DNA of 14,401 nt from Acidobacteriota bacterium (GTDB lineage Bacteria; Acidobacteriota; Polarisedimenticolia; QHYA01), in contig QHYA01000198.1 of NCBI GenBank assembly GCA_003223995.1, forward strand, positions 1 to 14,401, written 5' to 3'. Positions 1-7,511 of this stretch are shown here, one piece after another. The position numbers and the translations under genes are program-made. Positions within the stretch are counted from its first letter, which is position 1. Each line of letters starts with the position of its first letter. The notes beneath the pieces are model-generated. The model saw only the letters and a program-made list of their open reading frames with translations, did no database searches and was not told the origin of the DNA.

Positions 1-1
1 T

Positions 2-1477
2 GGAGCCCCTGCGGCGGCGAAGGTCGGCGAAGCACCGATGCTCGCGACCGGAGCCTCATCCGATCCGATCGTTCTCGCCCCGGCTTCCACCGACTCGGGG
101 CCCGAGTGGGGGATCAAGGCGATCAACGCGGACGACGTCTGGGCCACGTATGGCAAGCACGGCGAGGGGATCGTGGTGATGTCGGCCGACACGGGGGTCG
201 AGTGGGACCATCCGGCGATCAAGGAGAAGTACCGCGGCTGGAACGGCTCCTCGGTGAGCCACGCCTACAATTGGCACGACGCCATCCAGAACCTCCCTGA
301 GCCGCTCGACGACAATGACCACGGCACCCACACGACCGGGACGATGGTGGGCGACGATGGCATGGGGAACCAGGTGGGCGTGGCGCCGGGGGCGAAATGG
401 ATCGCCTGCCGAAACATGGATCATGGCAACGGACAGCCATCCACCTACATTGACTGCATGGAATGGGCGATGGCTCCCTACCCGACGGGCGGGGACCCGG
501 CTCTCGACGGCCGGCCCGATCTCGCCCCCGACGCGATCAACAACTCCTGGGCCTGTCCTCCGTCGGAAGGCTGCAGCGCCAACACGCTGAAGACCGCCTT
601 CGAGAACCTGCTGGCGGCCGGGATCCTTCCGGTCGCGGCGAACGGCAACAGCGGTCCCGCCTGCGCGACGACCAATGACCCTCCTGCCCTTTATGACTCC
701 GCGTTCTCCGCTGGAGCGGTGGACATCACGATCACCATCGCCACTTTCTCCAGCCGCGGCCCGGTGACCGCGGACGGGTCGGGCAGGCGCAAGCCGGATG
801 TCTCCGCGCCCGGAGTGGACGTCCGCTCATCGGTTCGCGGGGGAGGCTACGCGAACTTCAGCGGCACCTCGATGGCGAGCCCTCACGTGACCGGAGGGGC
901 GGCCCTGCTGTGGTCCGTGAATCCGTTCTTCCGTCCCCTGCTGAGGATCACGGAGTGCCTTCTGGAGCACAGCGCCCAACACGTCAGGAACTACTGGCCC
1001 CAGACCTGCGGAGGGGACTCCCCCAACGCCCGGCCCAATAACATCTGGGGCTGGGGCCTGATCGACGTGCTCGGAGCGATCCAGTATGGTCCTGACAGCG
1101 ATTCTGATTCCGTCGCCGACAAGTGCGACTGCGCGCCGCTCGACGGAGGCGCTTTCGACAGCCCCTCGGAGGTGACGGGAGTGCTCTTCGCCGCCGACCG
1201 GCAGACCCTTTCGTGGGATTCGCAGGGATCCACCGCCGGCTCCGGCACGAGCTACGACGTGGCCCGGGGACGGATCTCTCAGTTGAGAACCGACGGGAAC
1301 TTCAGCCACGCCTCCTGCCTCGCCTCGAGCATCCCGGCGACGGCGGTCACGGACGCGGACGCCCCGCCGTCCGGAGACTCCTTCTACTATCTGTCCCGGG
1401 CCCGCAACACCTGCGGAATCGGCACCTACGGTTCCATGTCCGATGGGACGGTCCGCTCGATCACAGCCTGTCCATGA
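2..1477 (+). CDS. Secreted subtilisin-like serine protease (peptidase S8), 5' partial
   Basis: This gene encodes a subtilase that probably hydrolyses proteins outside the cell. The frame is open from base 2, and the first ATG (38) lies just before the mature-domain start WGIKAINADDVW. The signal peptide and any propeptide therefore probably lie left of the window. Counting from ATG 38, the triad is complete: Asp51 (SADTGV), His95 (DHGTHTTG) and Ser278 (SGTSMASPH), with oxyanion-hole Asn204 (NGNSGP). An Asp-rich stretch (DSDSDSVADKCDC, about 355-367) resembles a thrombospondin type-3 calcium repeat. It is followed by a fibronectin-like tail of about 100 residues ending in YYLSRARNTCG, possibly a secretion or surface-retention module. 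The stop overlaps the next gene's ATG as ATGA, so the two genes are probably translationally coupled. Family assignment is firm; the substrate and true start are unknown. Confidence 0.95.
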   Translation, partial: GAPAAAKVGEAPMLATGASSDPIVLAPASTDSGPEWGIKAINADDVWATYGKHGEGIVVMSADTGVEWDHPAIKEKYRGWNGSSVSHAYNWHDAIQNLPEPLDDNDHGTHTTGTMVGDDGMGNQVGVAPGAKWIACRNMDHGNGQPSTYIDCMEWAMAPYPTGGDPALDGRPDLAPDAINNSWACPPSEGCSANTLKTAFENLLAAGILPVAANGNSGPACATTNDPPALYDSAFSAGAVDITITIATFSSRGPVTADGSGRRKPDVSAPGVDVRSSVRGGGYANFSGTSMASPHVTGGAALLWSVNPFFRPLLRITECLLEHSAQHVRNYWPQTCGGDSPNARPNNIWGWGLIDVLGAIQYGPDSDSDSVADKCDCAPLDGGAFDSPSEVTGVLFAADRQTLSWDSQGSTAGSGTSYDVARGRISQLRTDGNFSHASCLASSIPATAVTDADAPPSGDSFYYLSRARNTCGIGTYGSMSDGTVRSITACP

Positions 1478-2100
1478 GCGGCCTGGTCCTTGCAGCCATG
1501 TCCCGTTCCGCTCTCACCTGCGTCGTTCTCTGCGGCCTGCTCCTCGGAATTGCGGCCTGGGTGCCGGCCCGCGGAACGGAATCTTCGGCCGCCCAAGGGA
1601 AGCCGGCAAAGGTCAAGCAGGCTGGCAGGACGGCAGGAGAGACGGCGGGAGAGGGGGCCAAGACGGGAGGAAGGACGGCTGCCGCGGCAGCGAAGACGGG
1701 GGGAAGCACTGCGGCGGAAGGTGTCAAGACCGCAGGCAGATCGGCTTTCGCCGCACTGAAGCTTGGAGGGAAGACAGCCGCTGAAGGGGTCAAGACCTTC
1801 GGGAAGGCCGTCGGCGGGCTCTTCACCGGCGGCGCGGAGAAAGCCAAGGCGGAGTGGCGCGCCGGCGCCGCGCGGACGAAGGCGGTCGCGAAATCCGGCG
1901 CCGCCTCGACATCCGCCGCGGCAAGGTCGGGGGCTTCTTCCACGGCAGCCGCCGCGCGATCCGGGGCGGCTTCCACCTCGGCGACCGCGAAGTCGGGGGC
2001 CTCGACCACTGCCGCCGCCGCGAAGAAGAAGGCCCCGGCCGCCTCGAAACAGCCGGCCCGGACCGGTGCCTCCCGGACGCAGGGGGCGGAGGGGCCTTAG
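1474..2100 (+). CDS. Secreted Ala/Gly/Lys-rich protein of 11-residue repeats
   Basis: A 208-residue protein of unknown function. An N-terminal hydrophobic segment (about residues 15-30, CVVLCGLLLGIAAWV) followed by PARGTESS looks like a signal peptide. A second ATG at 1498 gives a cleaner signal peptide (MSRSALTCVVL) and may be the true start; neither ATG has an obvious Shine-Dalgarno sequence. Residues 47-189 divide without gaps into thirteen 11-residue units of the form [TA]Axx[AV][KR][TS]Gxx[TS]. Units 7 and 8 (VGGLFTGGAEK, AKAEWRAGAAR) are the most divergent. The period and the TAxAAK start recall group-3 LEA (LEA_4) desiccation proteins, but Gly replaces many of their charged residues. 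It follows the S8 protease with an ATGA overlap. It could be a disordered envelope protein or an amphipathic hendecad helix. The gene is very probable; the function is speculative. Confidence 0.75.
   Translation: MSGLVLAAMSRSALTCVVLCGLLLGIAAWVPARGTESSAAQGKPAKVKQAGRTAGETAGEGAKTGGRTAAAAAKTGGSTAAEGVKTAGRSAFAALKLGGKTAAEGVKTFGKAVGGLFTGGAEKAKAEWRAGAARTKAVAKSGAASTSAAARSGASSTAAAARSGAASTSATAKSGASTTAAAAKKKAPAASKQPARTGASRTQGAEGP
1612..2040 (+). repeat. Thirteen in-register 33-bp (11-codon) repeats inside the secreted protein gene
   Basis: Codons 47-189 of the gene form thirteen consecutive 11-codon units. Examples are AAAAAKTGGST, AAEGVKTAGRS, TSAAARSGASS, TAAAARSGAAS and TSATAKSGAST. Lys or Arg recurs at unit position 6, Thr or Ser at 7 and Gly at 8. 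The four units at residues 135-178 are most alike, which suggests recent duplication there. The earlier units are Gly/Lys-rich and more diverged. Confidence 0.8.
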
Positions 2101-2104
2101 GCTC

Positions 2105-2902
2105 TCAGAAACCCTTCACCTTGGCGGCCTTCCGGTAGAGCTGGAAGACCACGTGCCAGCCGAGAAGGATCACGACGAGGAAGACGAGCCAGGCGCACTG
2201 CTCGGGAATTCCCAGATTGCCGCCCGCGTAGAAGGTCGTGTGCTGCCCGATCATCGCCCAGAGCAGGGGGACCGACAGGTAGGTGTTGTGGCGCGACCGC
2301 ATGCCCGCCATGGCGACGAGACCGGCGTCAGGGGCCGTTCCGCTCTTCACCGCGGTGATGATCTGCTTCTGGGCGGGCCAGATCCGGAACCAGACGTTGA
2401 ACGCCATGATGGTCCCGAACAGGGCGCCGGTATGGATCAGAAAGCCGCGATAGCTGAAACCGCCGATCGACGGGCAGACCATTGCAAAGCTGATCACAGC
2501 GAGAATGATGAAGGCGATCGTGATAGCGACTTTCGGGTTCTTTGCGAGAGGGCTCTTGAAGAGAGCGTCGTAGGCAATGAAGGCGAGAAAGGCGACGAGG
2601 ATCATGACGATGCTGCCTGCGGTGAAGCCGGCATCCGGATCTTTGAGCACCTGCTTTCCCATGTAGTAAACGATCCCGAGCAGCAGCACGCCCGTCGCCC
2701 AGGTCCACGCCGCTCCCCAGCGGAACCAGTACAGCGCGCGCGGCATCAGCTCCGGCACCACCTTCTTCCTCGTCTCGGCGTCCAGCGTTCCCGCGAAAGG
2801 GCCGTTGACGAAGTTGAAGAAGTAGAGGTGGCCGATCCAAACGATTCCTGCAAGAACATGGATCCAGCGAAAGATCGCTTCAAGGCCGGACGTGTAATCC
2901 AT
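2105..2902 (-). CDS. PuuD/urate oxidase N-terminal-domain integral membrane protein, no cytochrome c domain
   Basis: A 265-residue polytopic membrane protein with about seven helices, near residues 9-33, 57-80, 95-115, 124-145, 152-176, 208-225 and 236-256. RWIHVLAGIVWIGHLYFFNFVNGPF at the start and the His residues in helices (H15, H25, H157, H221, H250) fit the Urate_ox_N family (DUF989). That family includes the membrane urate hydroxylase PuuD, where the helical part is followed by a C-terminal cytochrome c. Here the protein ends at KVKGF with no CXXCH motif, and no cytochrome or purine-catabolism gene lies nearby, so urate oxidation is unproven. The start is supported by an AGGAGGG ribosome binding site about five bases upstream and a strong promoter at 2993-3021. 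It is probably monocistronic and converges on the repeat-protein gene with a four-base gap. Confidence 0.85.
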   Translation of the reverse strand: MDYTSGLEAIFRWIHVLAGIVWIGHLYFFNFVNGPFAGTLDAETRKKVVPELMPRALYWFRWGAAWTWATGVLLLGIVYYMGKQVLKDPDAGFTAGSIVMILVAFLAFIAYDALFKSPLAKNPKVAITIAFIILAVISFAMVCPSIGGFSYRGFLIHTGALFGTIMAFNVWFRIWPAQKQIITAVKSGTAPDAGLVAMAGMRSRHNTYLSVPLLWAMIGQHTTFYAGGNLGIPEQCAWLVFLVVILLGWHVVFQLYRKAAKVKGF

Positions 2903-2992
2903 GCTTCCCTCCTTCGCTCATCACCAGCGCGGGGCGCTCGGCGAGCTGGCGCTGCTATGAAAGATGGCTCAAACAGGAACGAGGTCCGCAAC

Positions 2993-3021
2993 CTTATAAG
3001 GGCGCCCCATCGCGCTGTCAA
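2993..3021 (-). promoter_or_regulatory. Near-consensus sigma-70 promoter for the PuuD-like gene
   Basis: On the minus strand, TTGACA (3021-3016) is separated by 17 bases from TATAAG (2998-2993). The -35 box is a perfect match and the -10 box misses one base. Transcription would start near 2986, giving a leader of about 85 bases before the ATG at 2902. It is by far the best promoter match I found in the window. Confidence 0.75.
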
Positions 3022-3127
3022 CCCCGCGTATCGCGACACCCTGCTTCCCGCTGGTCGCAGACGCCTGGCCGGCGATGCTGATCCGGATTGCGCCGCCCGC
3101 GCACAATGACCTGACAGGAGGAGAGCG

Positions 3128-3409
3128 ATGGCTTCCATCCACATCGAACAGCCGATCAAGGAATCCCCGGAAGACCTTTTGAAGCGCTTCGAGCAGGAGG
3201 TTCTGTCCCTGCCGAACCTCAAGGCGTTCGTGGACAGCTACGAGATCCAGGGGAACCGCGTCACTTTTGGCGGTTCCAAGGGGATCAGCGGCGCCGCCGA
3301 GGCCACCCCCGGAACGCTGATCGTCGACGTGACCCTTTCGGGAATGACGGCCCTGATGAAGCCCTTCATCGAAGGGAAGCTGAGGGAGGTCCTCTCGCGG
3401 CTGGGATAG
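3128..3409 (+). CDS. Polyhydroxyalkanoic acid system (PHA_gran_rgn) family protein
   Basis: A 93-residue soluble protein. The start (ASIHIEQPI), the central strand pair (YEIQGNRVTFGG, GISGAAEAT) and the end (LIVDVTLSGMTALMKPFIEGKLREVL) match the layout of the PHA granule-associated PHA_gran_rgn family: an IHIERPH-like start, a beta core, and a closing helix of the type PIExxIxxKL. Members have been found next to PHA synthesis genes and are thought to act at storage granules. No PHA synthase or phasin lies in this window, so a granule role is inference from the family alone. The start has a very good ribosome binding site, AGGAGGAG, six bases before ATG. The gene stands alone between a divergent neighbour and a convergent one, and its own promoter is not obvious. 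Confidence 0.7.
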   Translation: MASIHIEQPIKESPEDLLKRFEQEVLSLPNLKAFVDSYEIQGNRVTFGGSKGISGAAEATPGTLIVDVTLSGMTALMKPFIEGKLREVLSRLG

Positions 3410-3492
3410 CCTAGTGCCCCATCCCGCAAGCCGATCCATCGCCGCCGGCTCGGCCCCCCTCGGTGCGACACCGTATTTTCGGGAAGGAGCGC

Positions 3493-5175
3493 TCAGCGCG
3501 CGGAGCGCTGCAGGCTCATTTCCCTCAGTTTCTCCGCCAGCACCGGGAACCCTGTGGAAGCGGGGTCCAGCTCCGCGGCGGTTTCCGCGTGCGGTAGCGC
3601 TTCCGAGAACCGCCCCTGGGAGGCGAGGCAGATCGCCAGGTTGTAGTGAGACCAGGCCGAGGCCGGTCTCCCCTCGACCGCGCGGCGCAGGTGCGGCTCG
3701 GCGGAGGCGGGCTCCTTGGCCCTGAGGAAGTAGGTGCCGAGCCTCCAGGAATAATAGGGATCGAAGGGCCGCAGGCGGCAGGCCTGCTGCTGCTCCGAGG
3801 CTGCTGCGCGGAAGTCGCCCGAGGCGGCGAGGGCCTCGGCCAGGTTGAAGTGGGAATCGGCATGGTCCGGGCGCAGAGCCAGAAGCTGCCGGTACGCCGC
3901 GGCAGCTTCTGTGACTCGATGGAGATCGAACAGGCAAAAGGCGACGCGCCGCGAGGCGTAAGGGGCCGCATCGTCCTCGGGGTGCTCCGCCATGTATTTC
4001 CGGAACAGGGCGAGGGCCTCCTCGTTACGGCCGCCAAGCCTCTCGACGTCTCCGCGGTAGAGGTCGAGCCGGGCGGCCGAAGGGTCGATCGAGCGCGCGC
4101 GAGACTCGCATGCCTTCGCTTCTCTGAGCTGCCCGAGCCTTCGATGGGCGTCCGACAGCGCGACCTGCAGCGGGGCATCCTTAGGGCTCTGGCGGAACAG
4201 GGCGAGCAACGCCCGCAGGGCTTCCGCCGGACGGCCGGAGGCGAGGGCCGCGAGCGCCTTCATCCGGTCCTGCCTGCGCCGGCGCATCGCCGGGGAGCGG
4301 AATCTTTGTGGGTCCCGCAGGGCAAGGGAGATCTCGTCTCCGAGATGACGGTCCTCGTAGGGAAGGTAACCGGCGACCGTCGAGTACGAGACGGTCGCGA
4401 GGTCGGTGGCCACCCCTCGATCCGCGAGCGACTCGATGAGGGCATCCGTCGAAAGGCGAGGAGCGAGCATGACCCTCTGGTCAACCGGGGAGTCGGTCGT
4501 GAAGTAGTCGAGATCGATGTCGAGCAGAACCGGCTCCGGGAAGCGGGGGAGCCTGTTTCTCTCGACGATCATCACGGGGACTCCCGCGAGAGAGCCGCTG
4601 ACGGCGCCGCCGGAGAATCGCAGGCCACGGTACTCGTCGAGGGAAACACCCGAAAGGGTCTCGGCCAGACCGGATCGCAGCCGGTCGAAGGCGGCCTGAT
4701 CGGCAAGCGCGCCGTCCGGCACGACCCAGACTTCCTCTCGCACGCGTTCGGTGCGGGCAGCAGGGTAGATGAAGTTCCAGATGCCGAAGCCGGTGTTCGC
4801 GCGGGCAGAGAGGTCGTAAGGATGCGCCTCGAGAGTCCTCAATGACGGCTCGTCGGTTGCAGCGCGGATCGACTCGATCGTTTCCGGCGGCAACCAATCG
4901 AGGTCGATGTGTCCGTCCACATGCACCAGGATCCTGTTGCGAACGCCGTGCAGGACCCACCGGACAAAGGCGTCGCTGTGGTTCTCGGCGATCTCGACGA
5001 GAGGAACCGGCTCCTCCCCGACGCGAGCGGCACGACCGGCCAGCAATGGTGCCCCCGCGGGCGGAGGAGCCCCGGCCGGCCTGGAGGTTTTGCCGGGCGC
5101 ACTCTCGCCCGAGGGGGTGGGGGGTGGCCCGCACCCCAAAAGCGCGGCCGCCAGGAGAAGGACCAGCAGGATCAT
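3493..5175 (-). CDS. Lipoprotein with UPF0489 (arginase-like) domain and C-terminal TPR repeats
   Basis: A 560-residue predicted lipoprotein. I chose the start at 5175 because it opens directly with a lipoprotein signal (MILLVLLLAAALLGC, lipobox LLGC, Cys15). The frame runs up to 5283, but the extra residues are polar and would bury the signal. A Pro/Ala/Gly linker follows to about residue 55. Residues 56-290 match the UPF0489 domain: ENHSDAF (His66), VHVDGHIDLDW (Asp87, His89, Asp91, Asp93) and LLDIDLDYF (Asp219, Asp221, Asp223). These His/Asp clusters look like the dimetal site of arginase-fold hydrolases. Residues 305-550 hold about six TPR units, such as ADSHFNLAEALAASGDFRAAA and SAWSHYNLAICLASQGRFSEA. 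A surface hydrolase with a TPR binding scaffold is plausible; substrate and partner are unknown. It is last in the minus-strand run. Confidence 0.85.
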   Translation of the reverse strand: MILLVLLLAAALLGCGPPPTPSGESAPGKTSRPAGAPPPAGAPLLAGRAARVGEEPVPLVEIAENHSDAFVRWVLHGVRNRILVHVDGHIDLDWLPPETIESIRAATDEPSLRTLEAHPYDLSARANTGFGIWNFIYPAARTERVREEVWVVPDGALADQAAFDRLRSGLAETLSGVSLDEYRGLRFSGGAVSGSLAGVPVMIVERNRLPRFPEPVLLDIDLDYFTTDSPVDQRVMLAPRLSTDALIESLADRGVATDLATVSYSTVAGYLPYEDRHLGDEISLALRDPQRFRSPAMRRRRQDRMKALAALASGRPAEALRALLALFRQSPKDAPLQVALSDAHRRLGQLREAKACESRARSIDPSAARLDLYRGDVERLGGRNEEALALFRKYMAEHPEDDAAPYASRRVAFCLFDLHRVTEAAAAYRQLLALRPDHADSHFNLAEALAASGDFRAAASEQQQACRLRPFDPYYSWRLGTYFLRAKEPASAEPHLRRAVEGRPASAWSHYNLAICLASQGRFSEALPHAETAAELDPASTGFPVLAEKLREMSLQRSAR

Positions 5176-5290
5176 GAGCGGCGAGCCTTGACGACACGCG
5201 GCCGGCCGAGAAAGCGGCTCAGGGGCGCCGCCAGCGCCGCCGGAGTGGTCGGCGTCGCCTTCAGCGGCATGCATGGCCCTCAATCGCCGC

Positions 5291-5491
5291 TCAGGCTGGC
5301 CGGCCCCGCAGCAGCCGCGCCGGCAGCGTGATCAGTGCGTGGAAAAGCTCCAGGACGGCGCTGACTGTGATTCCGACGATGCGAAAAGGAAGAAGGAGAA
5401 GCCAGATGAAGGGATAGAGGACCAGAGCAAGGATCGCGATTGGCCAGCAGAGAACGAAGAGGATGCACCAGAGCAGAAACTTGATCGCCAT
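5291..5491 (-). CDS. Small two-segment membrane protein, function unknown
   Basis: A 66-residue protein that is almost wholly hydrophobic: about residues 4-37 (FLLWCILFVLCWPIAILALVLYPFIWLLLLPF) and a second amphipathic to hydrophobic stretch (IVGITVSAVLELFHALITL), ending in basic PARLLRGRPA. The ATG at 5491 follows a weak AGAAGGG ribosome binding site. It lies 75 bases after the molybdoenzyme gene and 115 before the UPF0489 lipoprotein, all on one strand. Trp and Pro between helices and a basic C-terminus fit a real inner-membrane small protein rather than a chance frame. I do not recognise a named family. A longer frame overlaps this locus in another phase (5280-5570), but it is Arg/Ser/His-rich and looks spurious. 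Confidence 0.65.
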   Translation of the reverse strand: MAIKFLLWCILFVLCWPIAILALVLYPFIWLLLLPFRIVGITVSAVLELFHALITLPARLLRGRPA

Positions 5492-5566
5492 GTGGGTCGT
5501 CCCTTCTCGCTGTCCCGATGGGCTCGCTGCGGTCCGTCCCTCTCCAGGCTCGCATCGGCGCGGCGT

Positions 5567-7504
5567 TCACTCCGGAGCTGGCGGCTCCAGCCGCACGCCT
5601 TCGTCGTAGTAGGCCGCGCCCCCGCCGAAGTCGGTGCTCCTGGCGCGGATGAGCGAGTTGGGCCCGCCGAACTTCCCCCAGCGCCCCTTGTGATAGATCA
5701 CGAGGTCCGGTCTCTGCTTCCCGTCGAAGCGAACCCGGACCATCACCTCACCGACGGCCGAGACGAGCCGTCCGAAGTCCGCTTCGCGCAGCCCTGGCGC
5801 CGCCGAGGGGTGGACGATGACCTCGGGCGGGGTCTGCTGCTCCTTCACGGGCAGTTGGGAGGACTGGATCCGGTACGTGGAGATCGAGTGCAGCTTCAGC
5901 GGGTAGTCCGGATCGGCAGCCGGCGGTGCGTCGGGAAAATCCGTGATCAGGTTGAAGCGGCCGCTCGGGGTGAAGAACCGCCGGTCCTGAAAAAGCACGC
6001 GAGGGGCCTTCGGCTTGCGCCGCCCCCCGGCGGCCAGGGCCTCGCGCGTCACGCCCTCATCTGCCATCGGCGCGAGGAAACGGTCGATCCAGCTCTCGGC
6101 AGAGCCTTTCATGGCATCTCCGAAGCCCAGCCGCTCTGCGAGACGCTGGTAGATCTCCAGATCTGGCAGCACGCCGGGGGGAGGCGGAACCACCGGGCGA
6201 GCCATCTGGACGTAGTGGTGTCCGTAGGCGCCCATCGCATCATGCTCCTCCAGCATTGTCGTGGTCGGCAGGACGACGTCGGCAAGCTCCGCCGTGTCGG
6301 TCAGGAAAGAATCGATCACGACCAGAAAATCGACGGATGACAGCGCCCGGGCGACGGTTTTCGAGTCCGGAAGCTGGCTGACGGGGTTTCCGTTGTCCAC
6401 CACGGCAACGCGAATCGGAGGATCGGCGCGAAGGATCTCCTCGCCCAGGAGCGGTTCGAGCAGCGTCCGCGCGCCGCGGTTCTCGGGGCGCTTCGTGAAG
6501 GAGAGATCGAAGCCCGACCGTCTCTGGAAGTAGAAGCTCACCCCTCCGCCCGGAATTCCGATATTGCCGCTGAGAGCGCACAGGGCGTCGAGGAGCCGCA
6601 CCGTCGCCGAACCGTGGAGGCGGCGCCCCAACCCCCAGCCGATGAAGAGCGCCGCGGGTTTTGAGCGGGAGTACACCTCGGCGAGCTCGCGGGCTTGCTC
6701 CGGGGCGAGATCCGCGCGCCGCGCCCACTCCGCCGCCGTATGCCTCCTCGCCAGCTCCGAGAAGGCCTCGAAGTTGTCGCAATAGGAGGGCGCATCGCCG
6801 TCTGTCCATCCCTCGTCGAGCATGATCCGCGCCATCGCCAGCGCCAGGAAGCCGTCCCCGCCGGGCCGCGGCTGGTAGAACCGGTCGCAGTGCCGCAGCG
6901 TGCGCGCGTTGTGGACCGGATCGATCTGCACGATATGGGCGCCTCGCTTGCGGGCAGCGACGAGATGCGGGATCAGATGCACTCCCGTCTCGGCGACGTT
7001 CTTCCCCCACAGGAGGACGGTGCGACTGTTGCGGAGGTCCTCGAGGTCATGGGCATCCTCGAAGCCCATGTCCGTCAACTGGGCATGATCTCCCGCGCCG
7101 GAGCAGATGTCGCCCCGCTTGTGAGTCACGGGTCCGAGAAGCTCGAAGAAGCGCCTGTTCATCGCCTTCATGATCCCGAGCGAGCCGCCGCTCTGGTAAT
7201 GGAAGATGGAAGCCGCTCCATGCCGGTCGCGCGCTTCGCGCAGTTTCGACGCCACCAGATCGAGGGCATCGTCGAGAGGGGCAGGTTGCAGCGCTCCGTC
7301 GCGACGGATGAGAGGGGACGTCAGCCTCTCCTCCGAGTACTGCCTTTCCAGGTAATGGTCCGTTCGGTAGCAGAGGAAGCCGCGGGTGATCGGGTGCTCG
7401 GGATCCCCCTGCAAGCGCGTCACCCGCCCGTCCTCGACCGTCGCGAGAACCTGGCACGCGTCGGGACAATCACGGTTGCACGCGGTGCGAATGACCTGGC
7501 GCAT
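5567..7504 (-). CDS. Molybdopterin-dependent oxidoreductase (DMSO reductase family), cytoplasmic type
   Basis: A 645-residue catalytic subunit of the bis-MGD molybdenum or tungsten enzyme superfamily. The N-terminus carries a [4Fe-4S] motif, Cys9-x3-Cys13-x3-Cys17-x27-Cys45 (CNRDCPDAC and RGFLC). The cofactor-binding body follows (LLWGKN at 164-169, LSGNIGIPGGG, DNGNPVSQLP, DVVLPTTTMLEEHDAMG), and then a C-terminal molydop-binding domain with STYRIQSSQ and KFGGPNSLI. Cys134 (GDICSGAG) is a candidate metal ligand by position. There is no twin-arginine signal, so the protein is probably cytosolic. I chose ATG 7504 over 7537 because AGGA lies at the right distance and the protein then opens just before the cluster motif. 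No iron-sulfur, cytochrome or chaperone subunit is adjacent; the substrate (formate-, thiosulfate- or N-oxide-like) cannot be told from sequence. The repeat array lies directly upstream. Confidence 0.92.
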   Translation of the reverse strand: MRQVIRTACNRDCPDACQVLATVEDGRVTRLQGDPEHPITRGFLCYRTDHYLERQYSEERLTSPLIRRDGALQPAPLDDALDLVASKLREARDRHGAASIFHYQSGGSLGIMKAMNRRFFELLGPVTHKRGDICSGAGDHAQLTDMGFEDAHDLEDLRNSRTVLLWGKNVAETGVHLIPHLVAARKRGAHIVQIDPVHNARTLRHCDRFYQPRPGGDGFLALAMARIMLDEGWTDGDAPSYCDNFEAFSELARRHTAAEWARRADLAPEQARELAEVYSRSKPAALFIGWGLGRRLHGSATVRLLDALCALSGNIGIPGGGVSFYFQRRSGFDLSFTKRPENRGARTLLEPLLGEEILRADPPIRVAVVDNGNPVSQLPDSKTVARALSSVDFLVVIDSFLTDTAELADVVLPTTTMLEEHDAMGAYGHHYVQMARPVVPPPPGVLPDLEIYQRLAERLGFGDAMKGSAESWIDRFLAPMADEGVTREALAAGGRRKPKAPRVLFQDRRFFTPSGRFNLITDFPDAPPAADPDYPLKLHSISTYRIQSSQLPVKEQQTPPEVIVHPSAAPGLREADFGRLVSAVGEVMVRVRFDGKQRPDLVIYHKGRWGKFGGPNSLIRARSTDFGGGAAYYDEGVRLEPPAPE

Positions 7505-7511
7505 GGTGGTC

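Noticed and set aside
1763..3109. Open frame of 448 codons spanning the repeat-protein and PuuD-like genes
   Set aside because: It is rich in Arg and Pro, crosses two real genes and a promoter, and shows no domain.
3646..4845. Open frame of 399 codons on the plus strand
   Set aside because: It is antisense to the well-supported UPF0489/TPR lipoprotein, is Arg/Gly/Glu-rich with no domain, and is typical of long mirror frames in GC-rich DNA.
5176..5283. N-terminal extension of the UPF0489 lipoprotein
   Set aside because: The 36 extra residues are polar and Gly/Ala-rich and would place the lipoprotein signal inside the protein; the signal at 5175 fits better.
5273..6340. Open frame of 355 codons on the plus strand
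   Set aside because: It is antisense to the molybdoenzyme and the small membrane gene and has no recognisable motif.
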